Origin: Bombus terrestris
Lineage: Eukaryota > Arthropoda > Insecta > Hymenoptera > Apidae
Assembly: GCF_910591885.1 (NCBI RefSeq)
Contig: NC_063278.1
Span: forward strand, 2,603,501 to 2,667,500
Direction: 5' to 3'
DNA length: 64,000 bases
The translations under genes were made by a program, and so were the position numbers. The notes under the pieces are model-generated. The model had not been told where the DNA came from. It was given only the letters and a program-made list of their open reading frames with translations, and did no database searches. This document shows, one piece after another, positions 10,200 to 21,559 of the stretch (position 1 is its first letter; the number at the start of each line of letters is the position of its first letter).

Positions 10200-12030
10200 C
10201 CGACCGAGAACGAGCCACGTAATATCGTATATTGGCGATTTCGACGAGGTTCCTCGGATTGTAAATAACGCAAGGTACGGCTTTCGAGGTCTCGATGCGT
10301 GCCTGCGCGAATAGGTTAACCTTTGCGAGAACGTTGAAAAGAGTTGCGGTGTGTGGAGTAGGCGCGCGCGGTGTGTCGAGGGTCTCGAGTCTCTGAGGAC
10401 ATCCAATCCATGATTTCCGGTTTGCCCGTCGTCACATAAATTCGCCGAGTGAATGGGAATCGGTTGGTTCGGATGCCATACGGCCGTTCGCGATACGACT
10501 GCGCGCCTTCCTTCCCCAAACAGATCGGTACGTCGGAATGGGCGAAAGGTGCTGCTCGAAACGCCGAATAACACACTAACCGGGTGTCCCACGATGCTAA
10601 CCTGTCGTAGGTGTTCCGTTAGCGAGCTCCTATACTCGAAAGACGAATCGCGGCAGGTAAACCGGCTGGCTACGTGGCACGCTTTTTGCGAAATCGTCGA
10701 GTTGCACGACGCGTTTCGAAAGGAAAGAGACTCGTCCGGTCGCGAAATTGTCCGCGGCACTCGAGTAAATTATCGAAGAATCGAGTGGCGCGCTGTCGTG
10801 CGACGCTTTAATCGGAGCGCGGCTGTCGAGCGAGTCGTGTAGCGTCGTCCTTTTAGCCCGGCGAATCCCGTCTCGGCGAATCTCGGCACGCACTCGAGCC
10901 AAGAGCCGCTCCACCGAGAGAGAGAAACGGCGCGGTCCCGTAAAAAATTATGAAACGACACCGATGAAAAAGGAATTTTGACAAGCGCGGCAATATCGAC
11001 GGCATCTCGCGCGCCTTTAAAACCAGTAACGTAGCGATACCTCGGATGTCTGAGGTTCGATCGTATCGTTACGAGAGAGGGCACCTCCCTGCGACGTCAT
11101 GAAAGCTGGTTCGTTTTGGTTTCCCGGGATCGTATATTGCGAATTTAGTGGGGAGCCAGGACCCTCGGAACGATCGGTCGGCTCGTAGCTGGATCGCTGC
11201 CCGATGCTCGGTCGTCGTTTCGTTCTCCGCCCGCTCGTGTCCCTCGCTCTCGCTTCCCTATCTCTTCGATCCTTCCTCTTCGCCTTTTTTCCATTCTATA
11301 CCCAACGTACGTATTCCGTGCTGCTTGTTTTTATCGACACGAATGCCACTTTATGACGTCCCGTCAGCCGGCCACGCTACGAGACACACGGTCTTCCTCT
11401 TCTTTTTCCCTTTTCGCGTCGCTCCACGCGAACCTCGGCTTTCTACGCCAGGCCCCCTTTTCCGCCCGCTCCTTCCGATCCGTCTCTTCTCCAACTTCTG
11501 CCCGCGCTCCCGACACGTCGAAAACGCGTGTCCTGCCGCCGTTTCCAGTTTGTAGGTTCACCCACGCGTCCACCGAACACGCTGCTCGCGGCCAGAGATA
11601 AGATTCGATTCGGCGGATAACGGATCGTTCGCGCTCGATCCGATATCGAGATGACGCGCGAGCGAGAATCGCGATCGTTTCGCTTCTGGCTTTCAATCTC
11701 GCGCTTTTATCTCCTCGAGTCTGCGAACGACTCGCGACCGAGTGATCAGTGCGTCGCGGTGAAATTTACGTTTCTTCGAGCAAGTGGCAGCGTAAAAATC
11801 GCGAAAACCGCGGCTCGATCGATGATCACGCGCGCTCTCCGACATATTTGCTTTCGAACGTGATTTGCATAAGGCCCCGAACGAACGGACGATCGTAGGA
11901 ACCGGCGGAACACAACCGGGATGAATCGTCAGGTTTCGCAGATCGGAGATATCGACGGAGAAAAGCGCGCAATTACAATTTCACTTTCGTTTCGATTTTC
12001 TAGGTACGCGTCGATAGCGGATCATTTCCT
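10200..12030. other. Anonymous non-coding stretch
   Basis: No gene is supported. ORFs at 10038-10760 (minus) and 10453-10842 (plus) overlap and have no domain. A plus-strand GTAAGG donor-like word follows the ORF at 10193. A POU octamer at 11873-11880 is listed separately. Confidence 0.55.
11873..11880 (+). promoter_or_regulatory. POU octamer motif ATTTGCAT
   Basis: Exact octamer followed by AA (ATTTGCATAA). One of five in the window. Confidence 0.2.
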
Positions 12031-12031
12031 A

Positions 12032-12048
12032 TTTTTTTTTTTTTTTTT
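12032..12048 (+). repeat. Homopolymer T17
   Basis: Seventeen uninterrupted T. Confidence 0.95.
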
Positions 12049-12338
12049 CCCTACGGTTTCCATCGTGCTTCTCGTAACTCGGATTCTCTCGTAACTCGAC
12101 TCCTGTCGTGCTCCTTCGCGATGGGATTGCCTCCTCGAATGTGAAAATTTTTCAAAGCTGAAATTTCATTTCGGTACAGGGTGTATCGCGATAAAGTATC
12201 GTCGAGGGGAAATCCTTGAAACGATATAGATTACTCGCGAACGATCCGGCATGGACAGAGTCGATCGAATCCTGCGAGATATTGCCCGGAATCGGAGAGT
12301 CGAGGAGAAGCGAATCGTACGCGTTTTCGTTGGCAAAT

Positions 12339-12357
12339 CAGCTGCGATTAATTAATT
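12339..12357. promoter_or_regulatory. E-box next to overlapping homeodomain sites
   Basis: CAGCTG (12339-12344), the bHLH E-box, lies two bases before ATTAATTAATT (12347-12357), which contains overlapping TAAT cores. This is a typical enhancer pairing; function is inferred. Confidence 0.22.
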
Positions 12358-12492
12358 CGAGCTGTCTGATTGTTGGCGCGCGGTATCGAGCGAAAAACGG
12401 ACAGCTCTTTAATCTCGACGGATGCGTTAACGATCGAACGTTGCATCAACTAGACGCTACGTAGACGCTCGACGCGGATAAACGTCTGTCGC

Positions 12493-12536
12493 AATTACAG
12501 CTGTTACAAGTTCAGTCACAGCCGGCCTCTGTAATT
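12493..12536. promoter_or_regulatory. Inverted homeodomain repeat AATTACAG...CTGTAATT
   Basis: Perfect 8-bp inverted repeat (12493-12500 and 12529-12536) with a 28-nt spacer; each arm holds an ATTA core. A related, much tighter palindrome is at 17354-17371. It could bind homeodomain dimers; this is inference. Confidence 0.22.
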
Positions 12537-12539
12537 ACG

Positions 12540-14420
12540 TTATCTCTGTTATTTTCTTAGCGGGAGGTGTTATGATTATCGTGGTTACCTTGGAAATTCT
12601 CGCGGCGCGTTAGTCCATAAATAATCGTTTTCGCGGTAGAAAACGCTTTATTATTCCATCTTCTCGCGAAAGACGATTTACGGGGTCAGCGGGTCTCGCG
12701 CGACGTTTGCACGCGCGTCTCGATTCCGCGTAGCGAACCCGCGACGATGCTGTAAATAGCCGTCGGGCGATTGGAAATGACGATCGATCGGGAGAATTCG
12801 ATCGGTTGGATCGAGACGCGAACTCGGATGGACGAGAAACAGGGACGGATGCGAGGAAGGTGGGTAGGACGCGACACGTTGGAATTTCCCCCCGCAAGAA
12901 TTCGAGAAAGTCAGAAAGTCAGAAAGACAGAGGCACGGCGAACGGTGTGGTGTTTATGGACGAGCGAGAGGAGTCGCGAGAAGCGGGACAGCGGAAAGCG
13001 AGAGAGTGTGTACGACCGATGCCGATGGTTTGTGCCGGCGTACGAATTTTCGAGTCCGGTCACGCGAGATCGTGCGCGCGGGCTTTTCTTTTTTACGCGA
13101 CGCGGCCGGTAACGAAGGACGGCTGGGAATTTTCCGCGGTTGCACCTTCGAGGAAACGAGAAATCGACGCACGGCGTATACACACGGACAGAGGCGGATT
13201 ATTTTTCTCGTGGAAAACGTAGGTAGCCAACATCCTCGGAGATAAGGTCCGCTAGCGCAATAATAAAATGCCTGCAGGGTGATCTATCGATCGAACGCGA
13301 GGCCGTCGACGCGATCTACGACGGACGGACGGGCGGGCAGGTACGCGGGCCGAGGCAAGGTGGAATTATCGCGATGTCCCTTGATCGATGCGATTGTCGT
13401 TAGACGTTGCTAGAGAGAGAACCGGTATTCGCTGGCGAGAGTAGCGACGGGTGCGAGCCCGCTCGCTCGAATTTGCTCGAATTTGCTCGAACAACGGGAC
13501 GGTGCGCGTCTCGCGGTGCGCGTCCGCGTTACCCTTATCTGGCCTTCTCATCGGGGACCGTTTCCTTTTTACTCGTTAACGAACGCGGTTCTACTCGAGA
13601 GAAGTTATTTCGAGCGAGCGCGCCCAACACTCCGAAAGGAGGATTTAGAAATTACGCCAGATACGAGCCGGATATTGCGCTCCGTTTCCTCCGAGCAATA
13701 CCGTAACACGTCCAGTCTACGCCAATTACTTTAGTCGAATGCCAAACCATCCGAGATCTGAACGCGAATCGGGGATGATGCTCGCAACCAAATGCCGCGC
13801 ATTTCTCAAAGCGAAACGAGGATCGGCCGCGGCTCCCTATCGATCTTTTCCGTACGTTGGATCGCGACGCCGCGATTCGCGAGAGCCGACAGTTTTCCGA
13901 GAGCGCGCGATCGACAACGGACTTTGAACGGTCGTACCGTCGCTCGTGTCCTTCGCTCTTCATAATACCGGTCGACTCGATTGCGTAAGCGATCGATTGG
14001 CTAGCAAACGGGTACAGTGGGCAATATCGTTGGCAGACTCGGTTGCTGCTCGCCGCTTATACTCGATCAAAACGATTATAAACGATCCTTATTACGCCCC
14101 GGGCGAATTCCTGAGGGATCAGCGCCTCTCGGAGAGACGAAAGAAAAAGGAACGTTCGAACGCGACGAAACCACGGTGCCGAGAACCGTTTCGAATTCGC
14201 GGCGAAACACAGGCGGGGCGCGAATCGGTCGCGCAACGCGTCGATTTTGAGCACGCGGATTCCGAACCGTGCGAATGAAAATTTCGCGATAGGCAGCGAC
14301 AACTCTCGTTTCCACGTATCGGTCTGGTCGATGCACGCGGCGCAAACAAATTATCTATTATCGACGCGATCGGTCGAGTCGAGATCCTTTAACGGTAGCG
14401 ATCGTCGGCGGAGTGGAAAG
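12540..14420. other. Anonymous non-coding stretch
   Basis: Nothing supported. ORFs of 60-140 codons on both strands are Arg-rich and overlap. The word TTTGCTCGAA is tandemly repeated near 13470-13492. No other structure was seen. Confidence 0.6.
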
Positions 14421-14423
14421 ACC

Positions 14424-14446
14424 ACGACGACGACGACGACGACGAC
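14424..14446 (+). repeat. (ACG)n microsatellite
   Basis: Seven to eight ACG units; open in several frames (poly-Thr or poly-Val/Arg). Confidence 0.92.
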
Positions 14447-14537
14447 TGGGCGATTCACGATCGTTTCGATCTTATCGTTCGATTCGTCGATCGATTCGTC
14501 GATCGATCGTCGGGATCGGTTGGTAATCGATGTCGGC

Positions 14538-14561
14538 ATCGACATCGACATCGACATCGAC
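14538..14561 (+). repeat. (CATCGA)4 hexamer repeat
   Basis: Four tandem CATCGA units, preceded by GATTCGTCGATC near-repeats (14480-14510). Confidence 0.9.
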
Positions 14562-14700
14562 GCGCTAGTAGCCATGGCGACGAATCTGCCGCAGAAAGCA
14601 CGCGATTGGTTTTCGCGGCACGATCTGACCTAAAACCGAGCTCGGCTCTGTTAGACTCTCCTCCTTCTCCTCTCCGTTTCTACCAACCTGCCTTCCTTAC

Positions 14701-14835
14701 CTCCTTGATCCACCTCATCCTCCTTCTGTTCCACCTCCGCCTCCTTCTCTTCCACCAGCTTCGTCTTTAGACGCTGGTACTGCTGGAGCAGCTCTTCTCG
14801 TTTGGCTCCGTCGGTTCTTCCCTGTTGTCTCGGTT
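14701..14835 (-). CDS. Candidate internal exon encoding a coiled coil (minus strand)
   Basis: The minus strand encodes about 45 codons with a clear coiled-coil signature: KREELLQQYQRLKTKL followed by a Glu/Lys-rich stretch ending EDEVDQG. Charged and Leu residues are spaced as in heptads. The 3' end sits at a strong donor (GGAG|GTAAGG, GT at 14699-14700). Two acceptors are possible: CACAG before 14835 (135 nt, phase 1 to 1) or AACAG before 14821 (121 nt). A stop (TAA) closes the frame just upstream of the acceptors. The polypyrimidine tract is weak. Coiled coils are poor family markers, so no gene is named. The Glu-rich half could be purine-tract noise, but the KREELLQQYQRLKTKL half is unlike its surroundings. 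It is phase-compatible with the candidate at 21081-21194. Confidence 0.35.
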
Positions 14836-15029
14836 CTGTGTGCCGGCGATCTTAGCGCACCAGTGCCGGTTTCTTTGGGCGCTTAGAAAAACGTTGATTT
14901 CACTCGGTTGGAATGGTGACACGATGTGCACGTCGCGTTTACACGAGCTCCTCCTCCGTTCCTCTCTTCGCTACCGCGACTCGGCGTCGAACGCATTGTA
15001 CAGCGCATACCTAAACCAAGTACTACATT

Positions 15030-15341
15030 ATGCGAGCGTCGCGCCGTTCCAGACAGGACGAGACACGCTCCATCTTCTGTTGTTTCAACAAGAAGAAGCC
15101 GGATAACGTGCCTTGCGAAACGTCTTACGAGTCCCTCCATCCTCCCCCCTCCCCCTATCCACCACCCAACGACGCGATGCGTTTCGATCGAGCGAACCCG
15201 GCTTCCTTCTTCTTCTCTTCTCTTCTCTTCTCTTCTCTTCGCTTCTCTTCGCTTCTCTTCGATTCTCTTCGATTCGATTCGATTCGATTTGATTGGAATG
15301 CGAAAGCGCGATCGATTCTCAGCTGCTTTCGTGACGGCTAG
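15030..15341 (+). CDS. Candidate small ORF or exon with Cys/Lys-rich motif
   Basis: An ATG at 15030 opens 103 codons. The first half looks like real protein: a basic start, then RSIFCCFNKKKP, a cluster suited to membrane-proximal palmitoylation, then a Tyr/Pro-rich stretch (YESLHPPPSPYPPPND). The second half is a translation of the adjacent TCTTC/GATTC microsatellite and is meaningless. An acceptor-like CAG lies at 15054-15056, in frame. No good in-frame donor follows before the microsatellite. A consensus donor (GTAAGT at 15357) closes the whole open stretch, but in another frame. It could be a 5' exon, a pseudo-ORF, or one chance match. Confidence 0.25.
   Translation: MRASRRSRQDETRSIFCCFNKKKPDNVPCETSYESLHPPPSPYPPPNDAMRFDRANPASFFFSSLLFSSLRFSSLLFDSLRFDSIRFDWNAKARSILSCFRDG
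15208..15295 (+). repeat. (TCTTC)n pentamer grading into GATTC repeats
   Basis: About 17 pentamer units that change stepwise along the array from TCTTC through CGCTTCTCTTC to GATTC. This looks like successive expansion of variant units. Confidence 0.95.
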
Positions 15342-15359
15342 GAATCGCGTCAATTTGTA

Positions 15360-17350
15360 AGTACGCGCGAATTAATGAAACACGCTCCCGTTACACGCTG
15401 TCTTATCCGAAATGCATCTAGCGCGTAGGCACGCTGCTTTTCGTATCGGCGAGTAGTTTCAGCACGGAAAACGTTCGACATCGCGATCCAGCCTTTACCA
15501 GCGACGCTTATCGCCGGATCTCCTCGAACCTCGTATACACTTGCAGCCTGACTCCGTGCCACGTTTGTGCTTCAAGTTCAACCAGATCTTGTCTCGTCTG
15601 GTAGTACGCAATGCTCTCGCATAATGTACCCGCTTCGGGTAGGGGACGACCGATGCACCGGACACGACGGCCAACAAAGTACCAACACACCGCCTGGCCA
15701 GAGGAAATTCACCCATGGCGCGGCGTTGCGCAATCGAACGGAACGCCTCTCGGAAATTAACGTCACCTGCGAGCATCGTTGTTGCCTCGGTATACGAAAA
15801 CTTGGCATTCTCTACGCGGCCAAACGAACGCCCACGCGTTCGCGTTAACTCGCGTCTCTGATGTCGCGGTGTCGCCGTGTAACGCGATATCGCCTTTTTC
15901 GTCGCGCGTAAGGTTCGCGACTAAACGCGCGTGTCGCGCGTGGTACCACCATATCGCCGTGAACCGTGTCTCCAGTCTCGAAAGGTGTTTCAACGCGGAG
16001 AGCGAAAGCTCGCGAGCGTCGAGTAAGAGATAAAGAAATATCGGCGAAGATACGGAGGAGAAGGGCCGAGTAGCCGCGCTCGGTTAGGCAACGGTTAGGA
16101 TTCGAACCCGTGTAAGCGTAAAGGGTTGGTCTTGTCTCGGTATCGGAAGGCCCTTACGGGCCGCAGAGGGGAATGCGGTTATGATAATGCACCGGCCACC
16201 GTGCTACGCGAACACACTCCGCAGGTAAACTCGCTCCTCCCCTTCTTTCTTCGGTTATTTCGTCTTCGTCTGGCCCCGAGTGAACCCATCGTCGTCGTGC
16301 TCGTCGCCGTATCTCTCCGCCTTGCGTACTCCGCAACGCCACCGTATAGCCACTTATCCGCGTCGATAACCGATTTTGGCAAAACCGTGCACGCTCGGTT
16401 CTCGCCACTCCGTATCCTCGCCGTATCCCTTCGCTGAGCCGCGTTCCTGCAAACTTGCTCGATTCGTCCATTGTTCCGGCCGCGACGCCACGGTCTCTCG
16501 CATCGAATCCAACCGCAACTCGTTTCCCGCCGGCCGATTTTATTGCCGCGTTTTTTGCTAGTTTCTCCTGAATTTACCGAGCAATTGTTCTTCCAACTTT
16601 ATAGCACGTGTAGCGCTAAAGAGCTATTTTATCCGCGGCTCGTTTCCACCATCCACGTCGCGTTTCTCGTTTAAAGGCGCAGCCTGGATCCGCAGATTTC
16701 CGCCGTGTCGGTGCTATCTACGTGTACGATTTCGTCGACCGACTGTGAAAAATCGCCCTCGACCAACCGTTATTGGAATCTGCGAGCGTACAGTACGCTC
16801 GCGTTAAGAGCCTTCTCCCTTGACGCTGCGAACAATGGGCGGCCCCCTGGATTTTCACCGGCACCGAACGACTCCGAGACGGACTCAGAAACGTGACTAC
16901 TTTCTAACGCCGCGCCGGCCACTTGGCTCCAACGCATCGCCAAACGGCGTTTTCCCGACCGACGTCCAACGCTAGCGGTTCGTTTTCCTCGTGGCGGCGA
17001 ATCGACAGCGAGATTGCCCGCCGCCCGAACTAAACGGATAAATTGTTTCCAGTCCATTAAGCGTTAACCGCCTGGCGATTCCGATTCGTAGATTTTCTCT
17101 CGAGTTATTTTTTTCCTCGTACCGCGACGACGAGGTAGTCGAAGACGCGGCGAATCGTCGATACTCGCGTTAAGATACGAGAGCAGCGCGATAACGGCTA
17201 CGAGAGCATCGCTAGACAAGGCGAAGGAAAAGAAAACCACTCGACGGAAAGCGGTCTCGATTCTCCCGTGGCCACCGCCTTTCTTCCTACCTGGCCGATG
17301 GTAGGGCTTTGCTTTTTAAATAATTCCACTATTTCCATGCATATTGCAGG
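15360..17350. other. Anonymous stretch with ambiguous ORFs
   Basis: No gene is supported. Between 15495 and 15776 both strands are open with plausible splice edges: minus acceptor TTTCCTCTGGCCAG before 15692 with donor GTAAAG near 15497, and plus acceptor CCTTTACCAG at 15491-15500. The peptides contradict each other and neither is recognised. A tRNA T-arm-like word at 16091-16110 is not part of a tRNA. Confidence 0.5.
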
Positions 17351-17353
17351 AAA

Positions 17354-17371
17354 CAATTACAACTGTAATTG
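17354..17371. promoter_or_regulatory. Perfect 8-bp-arm homeodomain palindrome
   Basis: CAATTACA (17354-17361), spacer AC, then TGTAATTG (17364-17371). The arms are exact reverse complements and each carries an ATTA core facing outward. It could be a dimeric homeodomain site. It follows a run TTTGCTTTTTAAATAATTCC, an AT-rich island in GC-rich DNA. Confidence 0.3.
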
Positions 17372-17780
17372 CTAATAGAAGATTCCAGGCGAGGCCAGCT
17401 TTATCTCGAGGTTCAAACCCGCTCCTTACCCACTCGTCTTGCCCTATCCTATGGTCGCTTGTCTTTTCACTCGCCGCTCCCTCGCCGCTCCCTCGCCGCT
17501 CGTCGTCGCGTCGTCGTGATTCCTCGTGTTTCCAATCTCACTGGAACGTCCGATACGACCGGTCGTTCCATCGTACTCGCGGATCCTATTACGATCGAAT
17601 TATCGACGATACTTTCTCCTCCCTTCCATTTGCCTCGGCGTTGTATCTGGGTTCGTCTGTTTTCCGATTCGCGCTCCAACTTCTGGCTTCACGAATTCGT
17701 CGAATACGAAATACCATCCGTTTACTCGGTATCGAGTCAGCAGCGAAACGTTTTCGCAATCGATGACGCAGGTTGTCGAG

Positions 17781-17837
17781 GGAAGGAAGGAAGGAAGGAA
17801 GGAAGGCAAGCAGGCAGGCAGGCAGGCAGGCAGGCAG
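17781..17837 (+). repeat. (GGAA)n-(GGCA)n compound tetramer repeat
   Basis: About six GGAA units pass directly into about seven GGCA units, a two-phase compound microsatellite. Confidence 0.95.
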
Positions 17838-17839
17838 TA

Positions 17840-20690
17840 CGGTGACGGTTACTTTCTTCCAGTCTCGGTAGCATCGCTCGTCTCGATATCGTAGGTAAAG
17901 ACAGGCGAACGAGGGAACGACCGGGCAGCAGGAAGTCGTGTCTCGAACGAACGTGAAAAGAGATGGAAAAAGAAAGATAGTCGGCCGAACCCGTAGGACG
18001 GAAGGGACGAAGGGAGATCTGGAAGGGAAAAAATCAAGCAAATTGGTATGCAGCACACAACAACCGGCGGGTGGAACGAAGGGGGAGTGAAGTTAGGCCA
18101 GCTAGGGGTTGCCGCTCCTAGAGGGTGGGATCAATACTCTCTCTTTCTCTCGTCTGCTCTTCCACGCTCTCGCGTCCACCATCTACACGGAATCTACTAC
18201 ACAGGGCAATGGGAACACGACCGAGAACCTTTGCGTTTTTCTCTTCTATTTCTTTCCTCTTGTTTTCCTTTCTTTTTCGATGGTTCGTTACGTGCACGCC
18301 TTCCAGCGAATCTCTGTATCGCGCGAGACGAGAAACGAACGAACGAACGAAAAGACGTTCGGGGTCCGAACCAGCGAGAGTCGGAAAATTCGGAATAAAA
18401 GCGCGAAAACGAGGATGATATCGGCGGAAGCGAAGCAAAGGACGAAAGTAAACGTGGTCGCGCGCAGGAAGAAACGCAAGGACGAAGACAGAGAGGGCGA
18501 GGGATGTTCTCCGTCTTCGCTACGAGCGTCGATCAATCGTTCCACTTGAAGTTCCCTTGTACGCAAAGTTACCGAGCTACGGAATCGGGATAATTAGATT
18601 CGATTGAAACGACGCCGGAAACAATAACCCGGTATTGCGTTATTTCGGGACGTATATCGAGCGGATTTAATGGACGTCGAAGCGCGGCGCGCAATAAAAT
18701 TTTATTCCAAGGAAGCGCGCCTACCGAGGCACTTGTTATTTTTCGAAATTAACGCGAACGTAGTTACAAAGGAAAAAGAAAAAAAAATGGAGAAACAAGA
18801 GAAGAAGGAAGAAAGAGAAGGAAGGAGGGAAAAATAACGTTTTCATTTAGGGACAGCGAGGCGAGATAAAATTAACGCGAACGGAGACGCGTAACTGGGG
18901 ATGATCGCGGCCAGGAGCACCCTTTCGCGCGGAATTTCGCGAGAAATTTTGCGCCGGTACCGCGCTAATATAATTACGATATTCAGCCGGCGCGAATATA
19001 CCGAGGGATTAGCATGCCGTATCCTCGCGGAGTACCGCAACAGGAAGAACTCGCCCTAATTCGAGACTCGACTCCTCTTCTCTGTTTTCGCTTACCGACA
19101 AGCCTAGGAGAAATTCATGGTACACGAGACTTACCTAAGTCATCCCGCTAACGAGATCATTCCCGTTCGTTCGTCTCTTTCGGTCTCGTCATCTGTCTCT
19201 CTCTGCAAGCGTCTCCTGTGATTAAGCCAACGTGGCTAAGGGGATCGTAAGCAGAGGATCGTGCCATCTCGGCAACCGTGGCACGACGACCGATGTCATA
19301 TAGAAAAGAAACGGTATCCGTCGAGATAAACAAGTAGCACGCGCGTAGTCACGCGTGTCGTCGCGCAATCGTCCAGTACGAAGTAACCCTATGGGTCGTG
19401 GAAGGTGGCAACCTTGGCACGAAAGAAACAACATCGGAAATTGTAACCCCTAACCCAGCAACCGATAGCCGTGAACTGTTGGCCGCGCCACATGCACCGC
19501 GAAAACGTTTCGCATTGTTCGATCGCGTGTAATATTTCCGTCATCGCCTTTTCCGTGAGTCGGCTTCCGTCGATGGGGTCACACGGCAGGAAATAGTCGT
19601 CCGAATATTTCCCAGTGATTGTTCCTTATGTTAATCACCGACCAAGTGGAACTTTGCATAAAATAAGTATCGGAAAAGAAACGACATCCGACTGACGATT
19701 TTGTACGAAACTAAAGAGATAAAGAAAACGAGACGTGTATCGCTTTGCGTTGGGAAATACGAGGTACGCGTCGTCGTTCGAACGACGTTCCCCGCGATTC
19801 GGATTAAAAATTTGTCACGACGATCGCTAAATCGTGGAAATGTTTTGTCAAACGGCACGCAAGTTCTCAAACAACGATCGCCTTTTTCGACAAATACTTT
19901 CGCGCATAGTATGGAACGTGTGGCGGAACATCAACCGGCAATTATAGTTGTATAAAGTTATCTCGCCTTCTTCCGCGCTCGATGTATTAATTCGACACAC
20001 GGTTTCAAACTTAACCGCCAGTTCCTTTTCATTCTTCCTTCCACCCGGCGGTTTAATAAACCCAGTGACTTTCCTCCATGCAGCATTAACCCAGGACGTG
20101 ACTGTCCGACCATTTGTTCCCGGTTTTCGTCCGTCTTTCTTCCCTATTCGGTCTGCGATTTGCTTCCCTCGTTCCGTGAAAGTTTTCTTTCTCGGGAAAA
20201 TTCCAGACCTTTGTTTCTGAACACGAATTGCGGCTCTTCGACTGCAAAACGTTCGAAGAACACGAGAATCTTCCTTAATGCCTGTTTAAGATAGAAGGGC
20301 CGACGATTCCGTTCGAATTCCAGCCTCCAGATGCTTCAACGACGAAGGGCCCGTTTTCCGATTACTCGAACGCTTCGCGTCGACGAATTTATCTCGCGAC
20401 CGGCAATCACCGACGATAGAATCACGCCTTGTACCTCGTATTACGAGATACAAGGTGGAGGAGCGCAAAGTCGGGACAGCAGGCGCGAAGAAAGATACTT
20501 AGCGGAAAATGAGGAAAGTAAGGGAAGAAGTAGCACGGTGGTAATACGACGGGGACTACGAAATGCTTTTCCATCCTTTCCCTTCTCTTTTCTTCGCCTT
20601 CTTTTTTCTTTGTTTCGCCCTTTATTGAAACAGGATTCCGAAGCAGCGACTTCTTCCGTTTGCGGGACTCTTTCCCTCTTTGCGTCACTT
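17840..20690. other. Anonymous non-coding stretch
   Basis: No coding gene. An A/G-rich tract lies at 18770-18830. On the minus strand, CTTAG|GTAAGT (donor at 19127-19132) follows a CAG acceptor near 19205 across about 70 nt that is closed in all frames, so at most an untranslated exon. (GAAC)n-like repeats occur at 18335-18352. Confidence 0.55.
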
Positions 20691-20694
20691 TGAT

Positions 20695-20733
20695 ATTGCA
20701 TAACGCAATGTGCATAATAACGGCGTGATATTA
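20695..20733. promoter_or_regulatory. Palindrome ATTGC-N5-GCAAT with repeated TGATATT
   Basis: ATTGC (20695-20699) and GCAAT (20705-20709) form an inverted repeat. It is followed by TGCATAAT, and TGATATT occurs at 20691 and again near 20727. A bZIP-like word TGCGTCA lies just upstream (20681-20687). The dense motif packing suggests a regulatory element. Confidence 0.22.
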
Positions 20734-21080
20734 CAGGTAAAAACGATAGTATACGCGACGGTGTATGTACGAGAGAGCATTGCGGAGAATGCAGTCGGTC
20801 GAACGATTAACGAGAACACACGAACAAGAGCTTGAACGATTACGTGACTGACACGGTGTCACGTTATGCACCAAGAGATTATTAATTCTCACGCGCTTAC
20901 TTACCGACTCACTGCTTCCGTTAATGCCGTTTCCAATGTTTTGCCTTGCATATCGCGGATCTTTAGCGGAGAATTAATTGAACGAGGCAACGATTAACGG
21001 GGACAATTACGATAAAGGATCCGTGTATCGTTCGCTGTATCGAGCCCGTGAACGTCGACCGCCTTATTCCTGACGCTTAC

Positions 21081-21194
21081 CGGAAGAACGTTTAAACGCT
21101 CGGCGTGTAGTCGTTGGTACAGTTTGTAGCGCGTCGTGATTTATCGCCGGGTCGATTTTATCGGTCGTAACAGGCAAAAGTTCGGTGACAGGTA
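21081..21194 (-). CDS. Candidate internal exon (minus strand), unrecognised
   Basis: This 114-nt stretch (38 codons) is open in one minus-strand frame with unusually protein-like composition: PVTELLPVTTDKIDPA then a Thr/Arg-rich end. Codons here use A/T third positions more than the surrounding chance frames. The acceptor is CTGTCGCAG (AG at 21195-21196), with a CTGAC branch-like word about 40 nt upstream. The donor is TTCCG|GTAAGCG (GT at 21079-21080). Both ends are phase 1, so the exon could be skipped without a frameshift. The polypyrimidine tract is weak. No family was recognised. It is phase-compatible with the coiled-coil candidate at 14701-14835, about 6.2 kb downstream on the same strand. 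Confidence 0.3.
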
Positions 21195-21559
21195 CTGCGA
21201 CAGTTGGTATCCGCCCGTAGGGAATGCCAGCCGTCAGGGATGCGAGAGAAAAGGAGGAGAAAAGTCGGTGGTTACGGGCTGAAACGTGTAATAAATAATA
21301 ATAATTGCCGGTACGTGTTTGCACAATGCGGACGGCCGCTTAGGCTGCCACATCGGCACAGAAGGATGGTTCGCGTTCGTAGAGAGCGTAGAACGTACAG
21401 GACCATGGCTACCGTGCGCTTCGCTACGACAACGACAACGGCAACGACGACGTTACCCGTCGTTAAAAAGGAACCACGATCTTCTCTATGGGCAGATTAA
21501 AAGAGGCCGCGTTTGTACGTCGCTTTGCTTCGGATTCTACCGTTCGGATTAAAAACCTT

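Noticed and set aside
15495..15776. Possible exon on either strand
   Set aside because: Both strands are open with similar splice edges and the peptides are incompatible; neither is recognised, so no call was made.
16091..16110. tRNA T-arm-like word (minus-strand GGGTTCGAATCC)
   Set aside because: The five-base T stem does not pair well, and no box A, anticodon arm or acceptor stem fits the flanking 75 nt.
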